A stretch of 64,000 bases of DNA from Bifidobacterium sp. ESL0682. GTDB lineage: Bacteria > Actinomycetota > Actinomycetes > Actinomycetales > Bifidobacteriaceae. The translations under genes and the position numbers were made by a program. Location of the stretch: contig NZ_CP113942.1 in NCBI RefSeq assembly GCF_029392815.1, positions 558,001 to 622,000 on the forward strand, given 5' to 3'. How positions within the stretch are numbered: position 1 is the stretch's first letter; every line of letters starts with the position of its first letter. The notes beneath the pieces were generated by a model that ran no database searches, was not told the origin of the DNA, and saw nothing but the letters and a program-made list of their open reading frames with translations. Shown one piece after another: positions 54,713 through 64,000 of this stretch.

Positions 54713-55476
54713 GCATGAGTGAAGAACCGAATGTGGAGAACGAAATGACGAGCTTGACTTCCGATAAGGACATGGCCGAAGCCAAGAACCGGCCGGTTCA
54801 GGGTGATGATGCGGATGTGTCCGATACCGATACCATAGCGTTGCACCATAGAGAGAGCGATAATGCTGAAACCATGCCGATTGGTAACGGTGGTGATAAC
54901 AATGATGCAATCGAAACTTTGCCCGTTACTGAGTCTTTCGTGATTTTGGACGATAAGTCGGTTGATGATGGGGCAGCGGCGACAGAGACCATCGAGGTTG
55001 CGAATGATGCTGTATCGGGGCTGGAGGCTGACGATAGTGCCGGTTCGGCAGAAAAGGCAGAAGATGAGTCTGAACATGGGCCGCAAACTAGTAGTACTCC
55101 ATCGAATGCGTCGAGCCGATCTGGATATGTGCCGCCGTCAAACTTTGCCAGCGGTTCTGCCCCTTATGGAACCTATGTGCACGTGCCGCGTGATTTTCCG
55201 CAGCAGATGCCCAAGCCACAACCGCCAGCTGGTCCGAGTAAAGCGACCATTCTGCTGAGCCTGCTTCCGCTGTTTTTGGGAGCTTTGACGCTGTTCATCG
55301 GCTCGATATTTCCGATGGTCTTTGCATCGGTGCCCGGTGGTGTCGATATGCGCTCGCTTGTCGCTATGGGCATTGTTCTGCTCGGCGTGTTGTTGATTGT
55401 GTTGGCGGCGCTGTTGGGCTTGGCGTCGCTGATTCATAAAGGCACGTCAAAGCGGAAGGGCGCAAATCGGCAATGA
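54709..55476 (+). CDS. Acidic membrane protein coupled to the PspC gene
   Basis: The 255-residue product has a long acidic, disordered N-terminal part (1-165, rich in Asp, Glu, Thr, Ala), a Pro/Gln linker, and two membrane helices (SKATILLSLLPLFLGALTLF and LVAMGIVLLGVLLIVLAALL). It ends in a Lys-rich tail. No family was recognised. The start ATG overlaps the stop of the PspC gene (ATGA) with ggagg close upstream, so the two are translationally coupled and probably work together at the membrane. Confidence 0.85.
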   Translation: MSMSEEPNVENEMTSLTSDKDMAEAKNRPVQGDDADVSDTDTIALHHRESDNAETMPIGNGGDNNDAIETLPVTESFVILDDKSVDDGAAATETIEVANDAVSGLEADDSAGSAEKAEDESEHGPQTSSTPSNASSRSGYVPPSNFASGSAPYGTYVHVPRDFPQQMPKPQPPAGPSKATILLSLLPLFLGALTLFIGSIFPMVFASVPGGVDMRSLVAMGIVLLGVLLIVLAALLGLASLIHKGTSKRKGANRQ

Positions 55477-55517
55477 GCCGTTTCTGAATAACGGCAATAC
55501 GGAGTAACGGACATATA

Positions 55518-55563
55518 TCGCAAGATGCCTACGCAATGATGATGTTGTGCAGGCATCTTGCGA
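55518..55563. terminator. Bidirectional terminator after the PspC operon
   Basis: A perfect 13-bp inverted repeat (tcgcaagatgcct / aggcatcttgcga) with a 20-base loop, between converging genes. Confidence 0.8.
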
Positions 55564-55642
55564 TTCAATGAAACATCGCATTGAGAAATCGCCGAAAAGG
55601 CGGACTGCTGTCAATGCTGTGTTTCTAGTGAGCGCTTGCCTT

Positions 55643-57435
55643 TTATAGGGAATAGAGCCCGAAGAACGCCATCATGATCAGCGACGCCACCGAGGCGATG
55701 ACGCACAACGCGGCAATGATGAAGCGCGTGGGAGTCCAGAAGTCATGGGAACGGTTGCCGCGGGAATGCCAAAGTTCCATGATCATCCAAGTCAGCAAAG
55801 CGACATTGATCAGGGCGATTGCCTGCATCAGCACCCAGCCCCAGTTGAGCATTGTGCTGCGAGAAGTGAGTGTCAGCGCCGATTTTGCGGCGACGATGAC
55901 GTAGGCGAAGAACGCTGCGATGCCCAGAACCGCGCAGCAACTGTTTAAGGCTAAGGCTGCTGTGAGTCGATGCGGGAATCTGCCAAAGATGGCGGAATCA
56001 AGGTTTTCGGCTCCGATCATCGCTGACGGTAACTGTTCCATGTCGTTGATATGAGAATCGGATTTTCTCATTGACGAGTCGATTACCGATGTTCCTGCAT
56101 TGTCGTTTTCAGTGGGTGGAAGTGGCGAGCCTTGTTTGTTGCGTTTCATCACACGTTTGAAAGTGATACCAAGGCCAATGATTCCGGCCATTGCTGCACA
56201 CAAAATAACTAAGCCCAGCAGCACCAATATTGTGCTTAACGACCCGATAAGTCCCGGTTTTACACTGGTTGGGATAGAGAGCCGTTGGTTTGGCTGATCT
56301 CCGGCGATTTGCGGAGTGGCCCAATCGTTCGCTTTCGTGCCGGCGGTGACGGCGTTCGTCCAATCCTCAAGATCGTGCGTGTAGTGCGCATCGAGCGGCA
56401 AACCGGGCACGGAAGTGTGTGCGCCGACGCGCATCTGGTGGTTGGCATGATAATAGCGGACGAGCACGTTGCGGTTGCCGGCCGATTTCGCAGCGTCGAT
56501 GATGTCGGTCGTTCCCTGCTCGATGGGCATGGAAAGATCGTCGGTGCCGAAGCTGATCAAGAGCGGCATCGTGAGGTCTTTCAGGTAGCGTTCGGCGGGA
56601 AAATCGGCATATTGCAGCCCAAGAGGCGCGAAATTGAGGCCGATGAATTTATCGACATCACGGTTGAGTCCTTTGGGGGCGCCAACAACGGAAACATAGG
56701 TGTTGGCGGCCATCGCCATCTGGCGCCGTCCAGAAACCGCCGGCGGAGAAGTCAACATCATGAAGGGAATGGCGTCCGGATGGAGATGTGCCATCGCTTC
56801 GGCGATCCACGTGCCTTCGGATTCCGCGTAGATGCCGGCTTGCGTGGGATCAACATCGGCTTGTGCGCGCAGGATTTTCAGTGAGGCCATATAGTCTTCG
56901 GCCATCGCGTAATAGTCGCGGTGGAACGTGGTGTATGTGTCAAGTCGTTTATCCGGCACGAGCGTGACGATGCCCGCCGAACTCATGGCCGAGGCGATGT
57001 CGCCATAGACCTCACTGGCTTTGCCGGTGCCTGCCCCATGAATGAACAATGTCGCCGGACGTTTGCCGGGAGCATCGATGGGGAGCGCAGGATGGCGTTA
57101 ATGGTGACGTTCGGAGCAAGTTTGATGTGCAGGTTCGTGGTTTTGACCTGATATGTGCCTTCTTGAGCCGTTTTGAGAATGTCTGTGGTATTGGTATGGT
57201 TGCCAGCTTCTCCGGCCTGTATATCTGTATTGCGAGTGCTTTCGATAGCTCTTGCAGCCGCGGTGTCTCGGGCTTGGATGGAGGAACGAGGAGAAGCCAC
57301 CCTGATGTGCTGAGTCAACGGTTCGATGCCCCAGCCCGGCGTCATTGCCGCGTCCAATGTCGCCAAAACGGCGACCAGTGTAACAAAGACGGCTATGGAG
57401 GGGAGGAATCGTTTCATCAATCGCATGCGTGTCAC
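55643..57435 (-). CDS. Alpha/beta hydrolase fused to membrane segments, frameshifted in this sequence
   Basis: The gene starts near 57435 (or 57417, MKRFLPSIAVF) with a signal-like helix. It shifts frame at the G4 run 57080-57083 (+ strand). Adding one base gives ...ILRSPIDAPGKRPATLFIHGAGTGKASE and a 597-residue protein. The hydrolase part has FIHGAGTG, a nucleophile region GIYAESEGTWIAEAMAH, Asp in ISFGTDDLSMP and His in YYHANHQMR. From about residue 410 there are one, then four more, membrane helices. Substrate unknown; dienelactone-hydrolase/acyl-esterase-like by shape. Confidence 0.82.
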
Positions 57436-57462
57436 TCTAACGCATCGCTCATATCTTTACGC

Positions 57463-58134
57463 CTACTGTTGCAAAGCCTCGGCCTCGTCGAGGGATTGGA
57501 AGCCGCCGAGCAGTACGGTATTGCGGATGGTCTCTTCGGTGAGGTTGCGATTGGCGGCGGCGAGGTCGTCGATAAAGTCTTGATAGAGGCCGAATGTCTT
57601 GTCGGAGTACGTGCCGAGTTCACCGCGCAGATAGGTTTCGAACGATGTTTTTTCGTGTGTATCTTCTGACGTGTGCAGCACGCGCATCTCGCGGCCGAGT
57701 TTGGGGTAGCGGCCGCGGAAATCGTCGGCCCATGCCACTTGCTGCTCGATGACCTTTTCCTGAGCGGCAACGCGTTCAGCGGGTCGCGCGGGGATATACG
57801 GCTCGATATTCGCGTGATACTCCTCCGGCCAGGTCGAAATCATCATGCGGCCGTATTTCTCGGTGATGAGGTTGCGGCCGACGTGGTCTGCCTCGTCGAG
57901 GTCGTCGGCGTAGCTTTTGAGCAGCGGCACGGGCCAGGTCATGAACTGGCTGGCGCGCATCTGGTGGAAGGTCGGCCAGTTGCCTTGGCAGGCCGCGCGG
58001 CCGCCTTCGTTGTCGGTCTTCTGGAACTGGTCCCATTCGTGCTTGACCACATGTTCCAACAGATCAAGCCGTGCTCGTTCTTCCGCGGAAGTGGTGTTTT
58101 CCTGTGCCTCTTGCTTCGCTGCATTTTCGGCCAT
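57463..58134 (-). CDS. DUF4125-family protein
   Basis: The 223-residue, soluble, mainly helical product contains VKHEWDQFQKTDNEGGRAACQ, TFHQMRASQFMTWP and ITEKYGRMMISTWPEEY, matching the DUF4125 family. No catalytic motif is known. The frame is open to 58248; the ATG at 58134 (MAENAAKQEAQ) has a ggaaaagag site in front. It lies downstream of the TPR-DUF4037 gene on the same strand, a pairing found in related bacteria. Confidence 0.85.
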   Translation of the reverse strand: MAENAAKQEAQENTTSAEERARLDLLEHVVKHEWDQFQKTDNEGGRAACQGNWPTFHQMRASQFMTWPVPLLKSYADDLDEADHVGRNLITEKYGRMMISTWPEEYHANIEPYIPARPAERVAAQEKVIEQQVAWADDFRGRYPKLGREMRVLHTSEDTHEKTSFETYLRGELGTYSDKTFGLYQDFIDDLAAANRNLTEETIRNTVLLGGFQSLDEAEALQQ

Positions 58135-58361
58135 TGTCGCTCTTTTCCATGTTTCGCCCTGGTTTTGGGCATTATCGCTGATGCCAGTATAGGTTTTGGC
58201 ATCACTTGAAAGTATTGACTTATTACTGAAAGTCGGTATGCCGATCACGATGAATCGCTCGTTTACACTTTCTCATTCCTGCCGCAGATCTATTGGTTTA
58301 TGCGTAATCATCGGTATCGGCAAAGGGTAAATCGCGATGTAAGAGTCATGCTGCACCGACT

Positions 58362-60620
58362 TTATAGACTGTGCAGCACTGGATTGTTGCTGCCGATATG
58401 TGCTTCGATGTATGGTCGCTGCCACTCGAGAAATTCCTCGTCGCTATTGGTCAGCCCCTCGTTTTTGAGTTCTGCAACGATTTCACTGCAGATGTGTTCG
58501 ACGGTGGCTTGCACCTGTTCCTGCGCGGGCGCGGAGCCCTTGCCGCCTTCGCCGAATCCGGCACCGCCGAAGCAGGCTGCCGAGGAAAGCCGCAAAATGG
58601 TTTCGAGCTGATCGCAGACATCCGGCAGAACGGTTGACATGCGACCGGAAAGCCGACGCAGTGCCGCGAACTGCCATTTGTAGTACGGCATATAGCCGGC
58701 GCGAATCGGCTCGTTGATGAGGAAGACGAATGAACAGACGTTCGTGGTGAACTCGCGGATGGAGAGCCATGCCGCCGCTCCATCGCCTCGCTTGAGCATG
58801 CGAGGCAGGTTGTACTGACCGGCCTGTGCAATCATGCCGAGTCGGCGAGAAATCATCGCAAGCCGCACATCGTCCGGCATCATCTTGAACCCTTGCCGTG
58901 TTTTGGAAACGGCGCCGAGTGGGTCGGCGAAGATTTCGCCGTTGGTCGCCGCCGCAAGTGTCGGTTCGTCCAGCAGAAGCCATTCGTGCGGTTTGTCGTC
59001 ACTTGGTGCGGCCGGGTATCCGGTGATGCCGGCGAAGAAATCGCTGATGCGGAAGACTCCGGTGCGCCGGGAGCCACCCTGGGCTCGTGCAGTTGATTCG
59101 CGTGGCCCGAAGCCCATGAATTCCTGTGGTAGCGCTTCGTAGTCGGCCTGCAGCTTTTCGCCAATCTCGTCGTAATCTTCATCGGTGAGCCACAGGCAGA
59201 AACCGGGGCCGAAATCGTGATCTTGCGAATACTGGTCGTCAAATCCATAGCATTCAGAGCCATGGCCGATCAGTCCTGCAGCGATGCGCCCTTGATACTC
59301 CGGATATTTCTCTGCGATCATCGGCTTGCCGTACTGCTCCCAGTAAGCTCGTACGAGCTTGAGACCGGAGATGGCGGGCTTGGAGGTCGCGGCCGGTTCG
59401 GTTCCGGCGGCGGCTTTACTTGTTTCAGCCTGATTTTCGTCTGACCGATGCGCTTCGTTGGCCGATGACGAGAGCGTTCCATCGGATGCTGGTTCGTTGG
59501 CAGTTCCGGCTGCTTCGCTTGCCGCACGTGCGGTTTCCTCGACCTGAGCGAGATTGCCTGCGGTGATGCGGTAGTAATCGGTATCGGTGCCATAGCATTC
59601 TTCGATGACCTTGAGTGCCCGACGATAGGAATCGATGGCCTTGTCGAACAGTCCAGCCGCAAAGCAGGTCTGCGCATATCCGGCCAGAGCCGAGGCAAAA
59701 TGGGCGCTGTGCTCAAGATGTCCGTTCTTGTAGATCTCCAGCGTTTTGGAGGAATGGTTCATGGCCTGTTCAAGTAGTGAATCAACGGTTTCGGATGATG
59801 CAGTATCGTCCGAGTCCAGTCTATTTTGCGATTGTTCGATAGTGACTGTGTTGTCTTGAGATTGCCTGGTGGCGGCTGTGTCCTGTGTCCCTGTTGTAGC
59901 GTTCTGTCCGTTCTGCGCCGCTTCGGTTGCCCGTTGCAACAGCACCAGCGCGAGGTTGGTGTGCGTCGAAGCAACATCGATGTCGGTCTCGGCATCGGTG
60001 CTCGATGCCTCGAGAATGGAAAGCGCCTTTTCGAGCTCGTCCTGTGCGGCTCTTAATTTTCCGGTCTCGCTGTAGAGCATCGAAATGTTGTTGTGCAGCG
60101 CTGCCATCCGCCGATCGGTGGGTTCGAATGTCTTCTGTGCCGATGCCAACGCCTGCTTGTAGAGATTCTCGGCCTGGTCGTACTGTTTGGCCGCGCGCAT
60201 TCCGGTTGCCGCGTTGATCAGTGTGGTCGTCCACGCCTCGGTGCCTTCGATCCCCATCTTGAGCCCGAGTTCCAGCGCCCGCTGGATGATCCATTGGTTG
60301 TCTTCGTGCCGACCATGCGAACGGTAGAAGCCCATGGTCTCGTTCAATACGGTCAGCAGCCCCGCGTCGTCACCTGCGTTCTCCGCATCGACCATCGCCT
60401 GTTGGAGGTACGGTTCCGCCTTGTCTTTGGCCTCGTGAGCGTCGAACAAGGCGTCAAGCCCCTTCAAGAATTCGTCGGTATCGAACGTCGTGTTAGGTGT
60501 TGGGACCGGAGCGTTGTTCGGGTCGCTGGCATCTTCGGGCTCTCCGGAAATCGAAGAATGTGTTTCGCTGAAAGCCCGCAACAGCTCTTCCGGCGTCTTG
60601 CTCTGCGCGTTGTCGTCCAT
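58362..60620 (-). CDS. TPR-repeat protein with DUF4037 nucleotidyltransferase-like domain
   Basis: The 752-residue product has helical TPR-like repeats over residues about 40-370 (AENLYKQALASAQKTF, AAQDELEKALSILEAS, SYRRALKVIEECYG), interrupted by a Gln/Thr/Ala-rich loop around 235-285. An Ala/Glu-rich linker leads to a DUF4037 domain (about 420-752). There GHGSECYGFDDQYSQDHDFG resembles the G-S...D-x-D active site of nucleotidyltransferase-fold enzymes. The activity is not known. The DUF4125 gene follows after 227 bases. Confidence 0.85.
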   Translation of the reverse strand: MDDNAQSKTPEELLRAFSETHSSISGEPEDASDPNNAPVPTPNTTFDTDEFLKGLDALFDAHEAKDKAEPYLQQAMVDAENAGDDAGLLTVLNETMGFYRSHGRHEDNQWIIQRALELGLKMGIEGTEAWTTTLINAATGMRAAKQYDQAENLYKQALASAQKTFEPTDRRMAALHNNISMLYSETGKLRAAQDELEKALSILEASSTDAETDIDVASTHTNLALVLLQRATEAAQNGQNATTGTQDTAATRQSQDNTVTIEQSQNRLDSDDTASSETVDSLLEQAMNHSSKTLEIYKNGHLEHSAHFASALAGYAQTCFAAGLFDKAIDSYRRALKVIEECYGTDTDYYRITAGNLAQVEETARAASEAAGTANEPASDGTLSSSANEAHRSDENQAETSKAAAGTEPAATSKPAISGLKLVRAYWEQYGKPMIAEKYPEYQGRIAAGLIGHGSECYGFDDQYSQDHDFGPGFCLWLTDEDYDEIGEKLQADYEALPQEFMGFGPRESTARAQGGSRRTGVFRISDFFAGITGYPAAPSDDKPHEWLLLDEPTLAAATNGEIFADPLGAVSKTRQGFKMMPDDVRLAMISRRLGMIAQAGQYNLPRMLKRGDGAAAWLSIREFTTNVCSFVFLINEPIRAGYMPYYKWQFAALRRLSGRMSTVLPDVCDQLETILRLSSAACFGGAGFGEGGKGSAPAQEQVQATVEHICSEIVAELKNEGLTNSDEEFLEWQRPYIEAHIGSNNPVLHSL

Positions 60621-60839
60621 GACCGCTCCTTTGTCATATGCTATGTCCAGTCTATTGCCGGTTGCGGTATCCAGAGGCTCTGTTTCAGTGTGAGCTATCT
60701 CACAGGTTTATGATTTTCCTGATAAAACGACTATGCAAGGAGAGTCGCATTATTTCGACGAACCGGCACGCTAGACTGGCGATGAATACGCGAATAAGTC
60801 TTGACGCGGCTTTAACCGTCAAGGTGGCAGGGAGTAGCG

Positions 60840-62972
60840 GTGAAGCATAACGAAAACGATGATTGCAAGGATGCGTTGGTGGTCCGAGAGCCGCGCGTAG
60901 GTGTCGAGACGATATCGAACCCAAGTAGCACCGTCTGGCTCAAATTCGTCAATCTCCTTCAGCCTTCGAAAGTTGGATGGCTGATTCCCGCCGTGCTCGG
61001 CTTTATGGTCGCCTGCTCAAGTCAAGCTGCACAGTTCGGATGGGTTCCTTTTGACCATGTCTATCTTTATCTGCAGTCGATTGGTTATGCGGTGCTTTTT
61101 GCCTTGTTGTATATGGTCGCGTACCGTGGCGTGGAATTCGCCAGAACACATGCATTCGGTGTCTCCAAAGTCATTGACGACGTGCATGGGGGATCGCCCA
61201 AAAACATTGGCAACGGTTGCGATGGGCATGTCGATTTGACGATTGCGGTATCTCCCGAGGTAGTACTTTCCGGCGAGAATGCTTCCGATAACGGCAACAT
61301 TCAGCACATATCCCAGGCGGGTGCCAAGGATGGTATCGCTGTTGGTACTGCCAAACCCCGCAAGTGTTTTGCCGCCATTCGTCGTTATTTCCATTTCCGC
61401 TATGCCGAACATATGCCCGCGATTGCCGCCGATGCGTCGATATTGCTGTGCTGTTGGCTTCCGTATATCATTCTGCTGTTCCCGGGCGTCATTCATTTCG
61501 ATACCGGTGACCAGATCGCGGAATACTACGGCATGCCGCTTTACGGGATGAACGCGGGCAAGATCTGGGACCACCATCCCTTCCTCGATACTTATTTGTA
61601 TGGCTGGTTTGCGTCGCTGGGCAAGTCGCTTTTCAATAATTACAACATCGGCATGTACATATATGCGCTCCTGCAGGCAGTGGGATTCGCATTCGGCATT
61701 GCCTGGCTGCTGGCCTATCTGGGCCGAACCGACCTCAACCGTAGGTTGCTGCACGGTTTCGCGGCGTTCTTCTGCTTCTTCCCGGTGGTGCCGATGTGCG
61801 TCATGTCGATTGCGAAAGACACGACGAGCGCCATGCTGTTCGTTCCATGGGCAATCATGTATTGCAAGTTGGTTGACAGCAAACTTGAGCTGACACGCAA
61901 TCCTTGGTTTGTTTCTGTCTTCGCGTTGGACGGGCTGCTGGTCGCATTGACCAAAAAACTTGGACTATATGTCATTGTGCTTTGCCTACTCGCATTGATT
62001 TTTGGCAAGTTTGCTCGAAAACTCAAGGTCGCGATGGTCGCGCTTGCGGTGGTGCTGCTCGTTATTGTCGATATGGCCTTGCCGAAATTCGTTTACCGGC
62101 ACATCAACGTGGTGCCGGGAACGTCGGAGGCCGCGCTCGCCTTGCCGATTCAGATGATGGCTCGAGCCGCGCATGACCATCCGGATGACATCAGCGATTC
62201 CGACCGCGAAGCCGTTGACAACTATCTTGAATATTCGTGGGATGAAATCGGCCACCATTACGATCCGTGGCTTGCCGTTCCGGCCATCGGTTGGACGATA
62301 AAAGGCAAGGTGCCGATTTCCCGCTTCGCCAAAGCTTGGCTGGATATTGGCCTGCGTCATCCTGATTCGTATCTGCAGGGCTTCTTCTGTCTGGAATCCG
62401 GGTGGATGACCTTTGACGCTTTCAGTGTCAAGGATCAGAAGATTCCCAAACCGGTTTCGGTGATGATACTGCCGATGGCCACTTCCGACACCGCTGCCTA
62501 CACCTACGGTGTGCTCCAGCCGCATACCCCGCCTACCGAGGCCAGCGAGACGGTGAAGCAGCTTTATCGCACCATCATCGATACGCCAGGCATCAATATC
62601 CCGTTCTTCATGGCATTGTGGACTTCAGTATTGCCGGGATTTGTGCTGTATTACCTTTGGCGACGTCGAAAAGAGCGGCGCTCGCAAATGCTTGGGATGA
62701 GCCGCAACGTTCATGGCGAAAGCGATAGTCAAACTTCCGGTAGCCCGATGGCCTGCGCCGTATCTGCGGGTCGGAGCTTGTTGCTCACATGCCTGCCGTG
62801 GCTACTGAGCGTCGCCGGTCTCTACGTCTGCGCCGAAAGCCTGTCAAGACCGGGCCGTCCTTCGCCGACGAGGTTCGTGTTCCAGCTGGTGTTGCTCACT
62901 CCAATGGTGGTCGGTTTCCTGTGCTCTGGCCGTGGATCTCAGACTTCGGCAGACTGCAGCCCTACCAATTGA
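60840..62972 (+). CDS. DUF6020-type multi-pass membrane protein
   Basis: The 710-residue product starts at GTG 60840 behind agggagtagcg. It has about 12 membrane helices, an extracytoplasmic motif VIHFDTGDQIAEYYGMP, DHHPFLDTYLYGWF, and SIAKDTTSAMLFVPWAIMY, all typical of the DUF6020 family of glycosyltransferase-like membrane proteins. Function is not established; a role in cell-envelope polymers is inference. The last 15 residues after LVLLTPMVVGFL may be out of the ancestral frame but the change is too small to call. Confidence 0.8.
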   Translation: MKHNENDDCKDALVVREPRVGVETISNPSSTVWLKFVNLLQPSKVGWLIPAVLGFMVACSSQAAQFGWVPFDHVYLYLQSIGYAVLFALLYMVAYRGVEFARTHAFGVSKVIDDVHGGSPKNIGNGCDGHVDLTIAVSPEVVLSGENASDNGNIQHISQAGAKDGIAVGTAKPRKCFAAIRRYFHFRYAEHMPAIAADASILLCCWLPYIILLFPGVIHFDTGDQIAEYYGMPLYGMNAGKIWDHHPFLDTYLYGWFASLGKSLFNNYNIGMYIYALLQAVGFAFGIAWLLAYLGRTDLNRRLLHGFAAFFCFFPVVPMCVMSIAKDTTSAMLFVPWAIMYCKLVDSKLELTRNPWFVSVFALDGLLVALTKKLGLYVIVLCLLALIFGKFARKLKVAMVALAVVLLVIVDMALPKFVYRHINVVPGTSEAALALPIQMMARAAHDHPDDISDSDREAVDNYLEYSWDEIGHHYDPWLAVPAIGWTIKGKVPISRFAKAWLDIGLRHPDSYLQGFFCLESGWMTFDAFSVKDQKIPKPVSVMILPMATSDTAAYTYGVLQPHTPPTEASETVKQLYRTIIDTPGINIPFFMALWTSVLPGFVLYYLWRRRKERRSQMLGMSRNVHGESDSQTSGSPMACAVSAGRSLLLTCLPWLLSVAGLYVCAESLSRPGRPSPTRFVFQLVLLTPMVVGFLCSGRGSQTSADCSPTN

Positions 62973-63014
62973 CGGCAATGGCTGGCTGTATGCGGATGCG
63001 CGACGTAGCTGCGC

Positions 63015-64000
63015 TCATGCATCAACTATTTGCAAGCGCTCAAAGGCATCGGTATCTGTTTCGTAGCGCAGCGAATAGATGATCAGCAGAATGGTGGCGG
63101 TAAGAGCGAAGGGGATGCCTCCCAACGCCGTGAAATGGTAGTTCATGCCCGACATGGTGAGCATGCCGCCGCCCACGGCCGAACCGACCGCGTTGCCGAG
63201 GTTGAACGCGACCTGCACCGCCGCTCCGCCGATAAGCTCTCCGCCGCCTTTGCCCGCTTCGGCCATCAGCAGTTGCTGTGGAGTGGAGATGAAGAACAGC
63301 GCGAAGGAAATGATAAACGTGAAGATTGCGGTATCGATCTTGTTGCCGGGCACGAAGAATACCAGAACCAGACCAATCACGCTGAGACACTGACCAAGGC
63401 CGGCCGTTCCAGCGCTGCGCCAGCGGTCAGTCAGATGTCCGCCGACGAGCCCGCCGACCACCATCGCAAAACCAGCAAGCATCATTAGCAGCGGTACCAA
63501 TCCCGAAGCGTAGCCGCCGACGTGCTGCAGCCACGGCGAGACGTAGCTCCACCAGCTGAAAATGCCGGTGTTGCCGGTGAAGACTGCAATGAGAATAATC
63601 CAGGGGCCGGGTTTGGTCAGAAACTTGAACTGTCCCAGTATGCCGGCGTCCTCGACCGGGTCGATACGCGGCACCCAAGCGGCCACCAGAATGACGGTCA
63701 GCGCGGCGACCCCAGCAAGGATGAGGAACGCCAGGCGCCAGGAAAGGTGCTCGGCGATGAGCGTACCGGCCGGCACGCCCAGCATGTTGGCCACCGTCTG
63801 ACCAGTGATGGTGAGGCTGACCGCCTTCGCCTCTTTGCCGGGTTCGGCCAAGGTTTTGGCCACGAGTGCCGAGGTTCCGAAGAAGGCACCGTGGGGGAGT
63901 CCGGAAATGAAACGGCCGATGACCAGCAGTGTGGCATTCGGGGCGGATGCGCTGAATAGGTCGCCCAGGAAGGCGATGACCATGAAGATGACGATAAGCT
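63015..64000 (-). CDS. MFS transporter, C-terminal part (N-terminus beyond window)
   Basis: The frame is open on the - strand from the window edge to 63015, giving at least 328 residues of a major facilitator of the AraJ/sugar-efflux or drug-efflux group: GRFISGLPHGAFFGTSALVA (helix 4 region), WRLAFLILAGVAALTVILVAAW and GGELIGGAAVQVAFNLGNAVGS. About nine helices are visible. It converges on the DUF6020 gene with a 42-base gap. Substrate not predictable. Confidence 0.9.
   Translation of the reverse strand, partial: LIVIFMVIAFLGDLFSASAPNATLLVIGRFISGLPHGAFFGTSALVAKTLAEPGKEAKAVSLTITGQTVANMLGVPAGTLIAEHLSWRLAFLILAGVAALTVILVAAWVPRIDPVEDAGILGQFKFLTKPGPWIILIAVFTGNTGIFSWWSYVSPWLQHVGGYASGLVPLLMMLAGFAMVVGGLVGGHLTDRWRSAGTAGLGQCLSVIGLVLVFFVPGNKIDTAIFTFIISFALFFISTPQQLLMAEAGKGGGELIGGAAVQVAFNLGNAVGSAVGGGMLTMSGMNYHFTALGGIPFALTATILLIIYSLRYETDTDAFERLQIVDA

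Noticed and set aside
60693..60850. 70-codon + strand ORF at 60638-60850
   Set aside because: Overlaps the divergent promoter region and the DUF6020 start; no ribosome site or family likeness.

Overview
The window is a stretch of a Bifidobacteriaceae chromosome, most likely Bifidobacterium. Support for this comes from the complete actinobacterial-type S10-spc-alpha ribosomal gene order, an adhE 3' end directly upstream of rpsJ, a zinc-finger S14 (type Z), a 29-residue bS22-like (AURKAIP1/COX24 motif) ribosomal protein, a short 186-residue adenylate kinase, Ala/Lys- or Gly/Arg-rich tails on several translation proteins, and a moderately high G+C content judged by eye. Assignment to genus is inference; no rRNA is present.

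Layout. 1-709: 3' end of adhE. 1156-16625: rpsJ to rplQ, all on the + strand, with secY, adk, infA, rpmJ and rpoA, but without rpsD and map in the places they often occupy. 16924-26903: truA, a tRNA-Ser(CGA), a divergent lipoprotein gene, then nusA-infB-rbfA-truB-ribF. 27068-35416: - strand genes for a polar amino acid ABC importer, an amidohydrolase / divergent S-adenosylhomocysteine-hydrolase-like / DUF985 cupin cluster, and radA. 35569-37074: a membrane-anchored unknown protein, the bS22-like protein and thiol peroxidase. 37254-41600: rpiA, an RNase HI with a very long acidic tail, and phosphoglucomutase. 41877-44218: a DUF3290-DUF421 membrane pair and a diacylglycerol-kinase-like lipid kinase. 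44523-49466: a serine-themed segment with two paralogous SdaC-like permeases, a serine-rich small ORF between them, serS and tRNA-Ser(TGA). 49645-55476: a HAD-like protein lacking catalytic residues, and a NarL/PspC-kinase two-component system divergent from a PspC membrane operon, with phased repeats between them. 55643-60620: an alpha/beta hydrolase fused to membrane segments, DUF4125, and a TPR-DUF4037 protein. 60840-64000: a DUF6020-type membrane protein and a partial MFS transporter.

Six single-base frameshifts interrupt otherwise well conserved genes: rpsC, the ABC permease, radA, pgm (twice) and the hydrolase. Four of the six are explained by a run of five C read as four, and one by an A3 run read as A4. 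With rpsC being essential, this points to sequencing or assembly error rather than gene decay. Restoring each base gives open frames of normal length. The most interesting biology is the SAH/SIH-like hydrolase operon, the TPR-DUF4037 plus DUF4125 pair, the helically phased TCAGGGT repeats in front of the PspC operon, and the serine locus.
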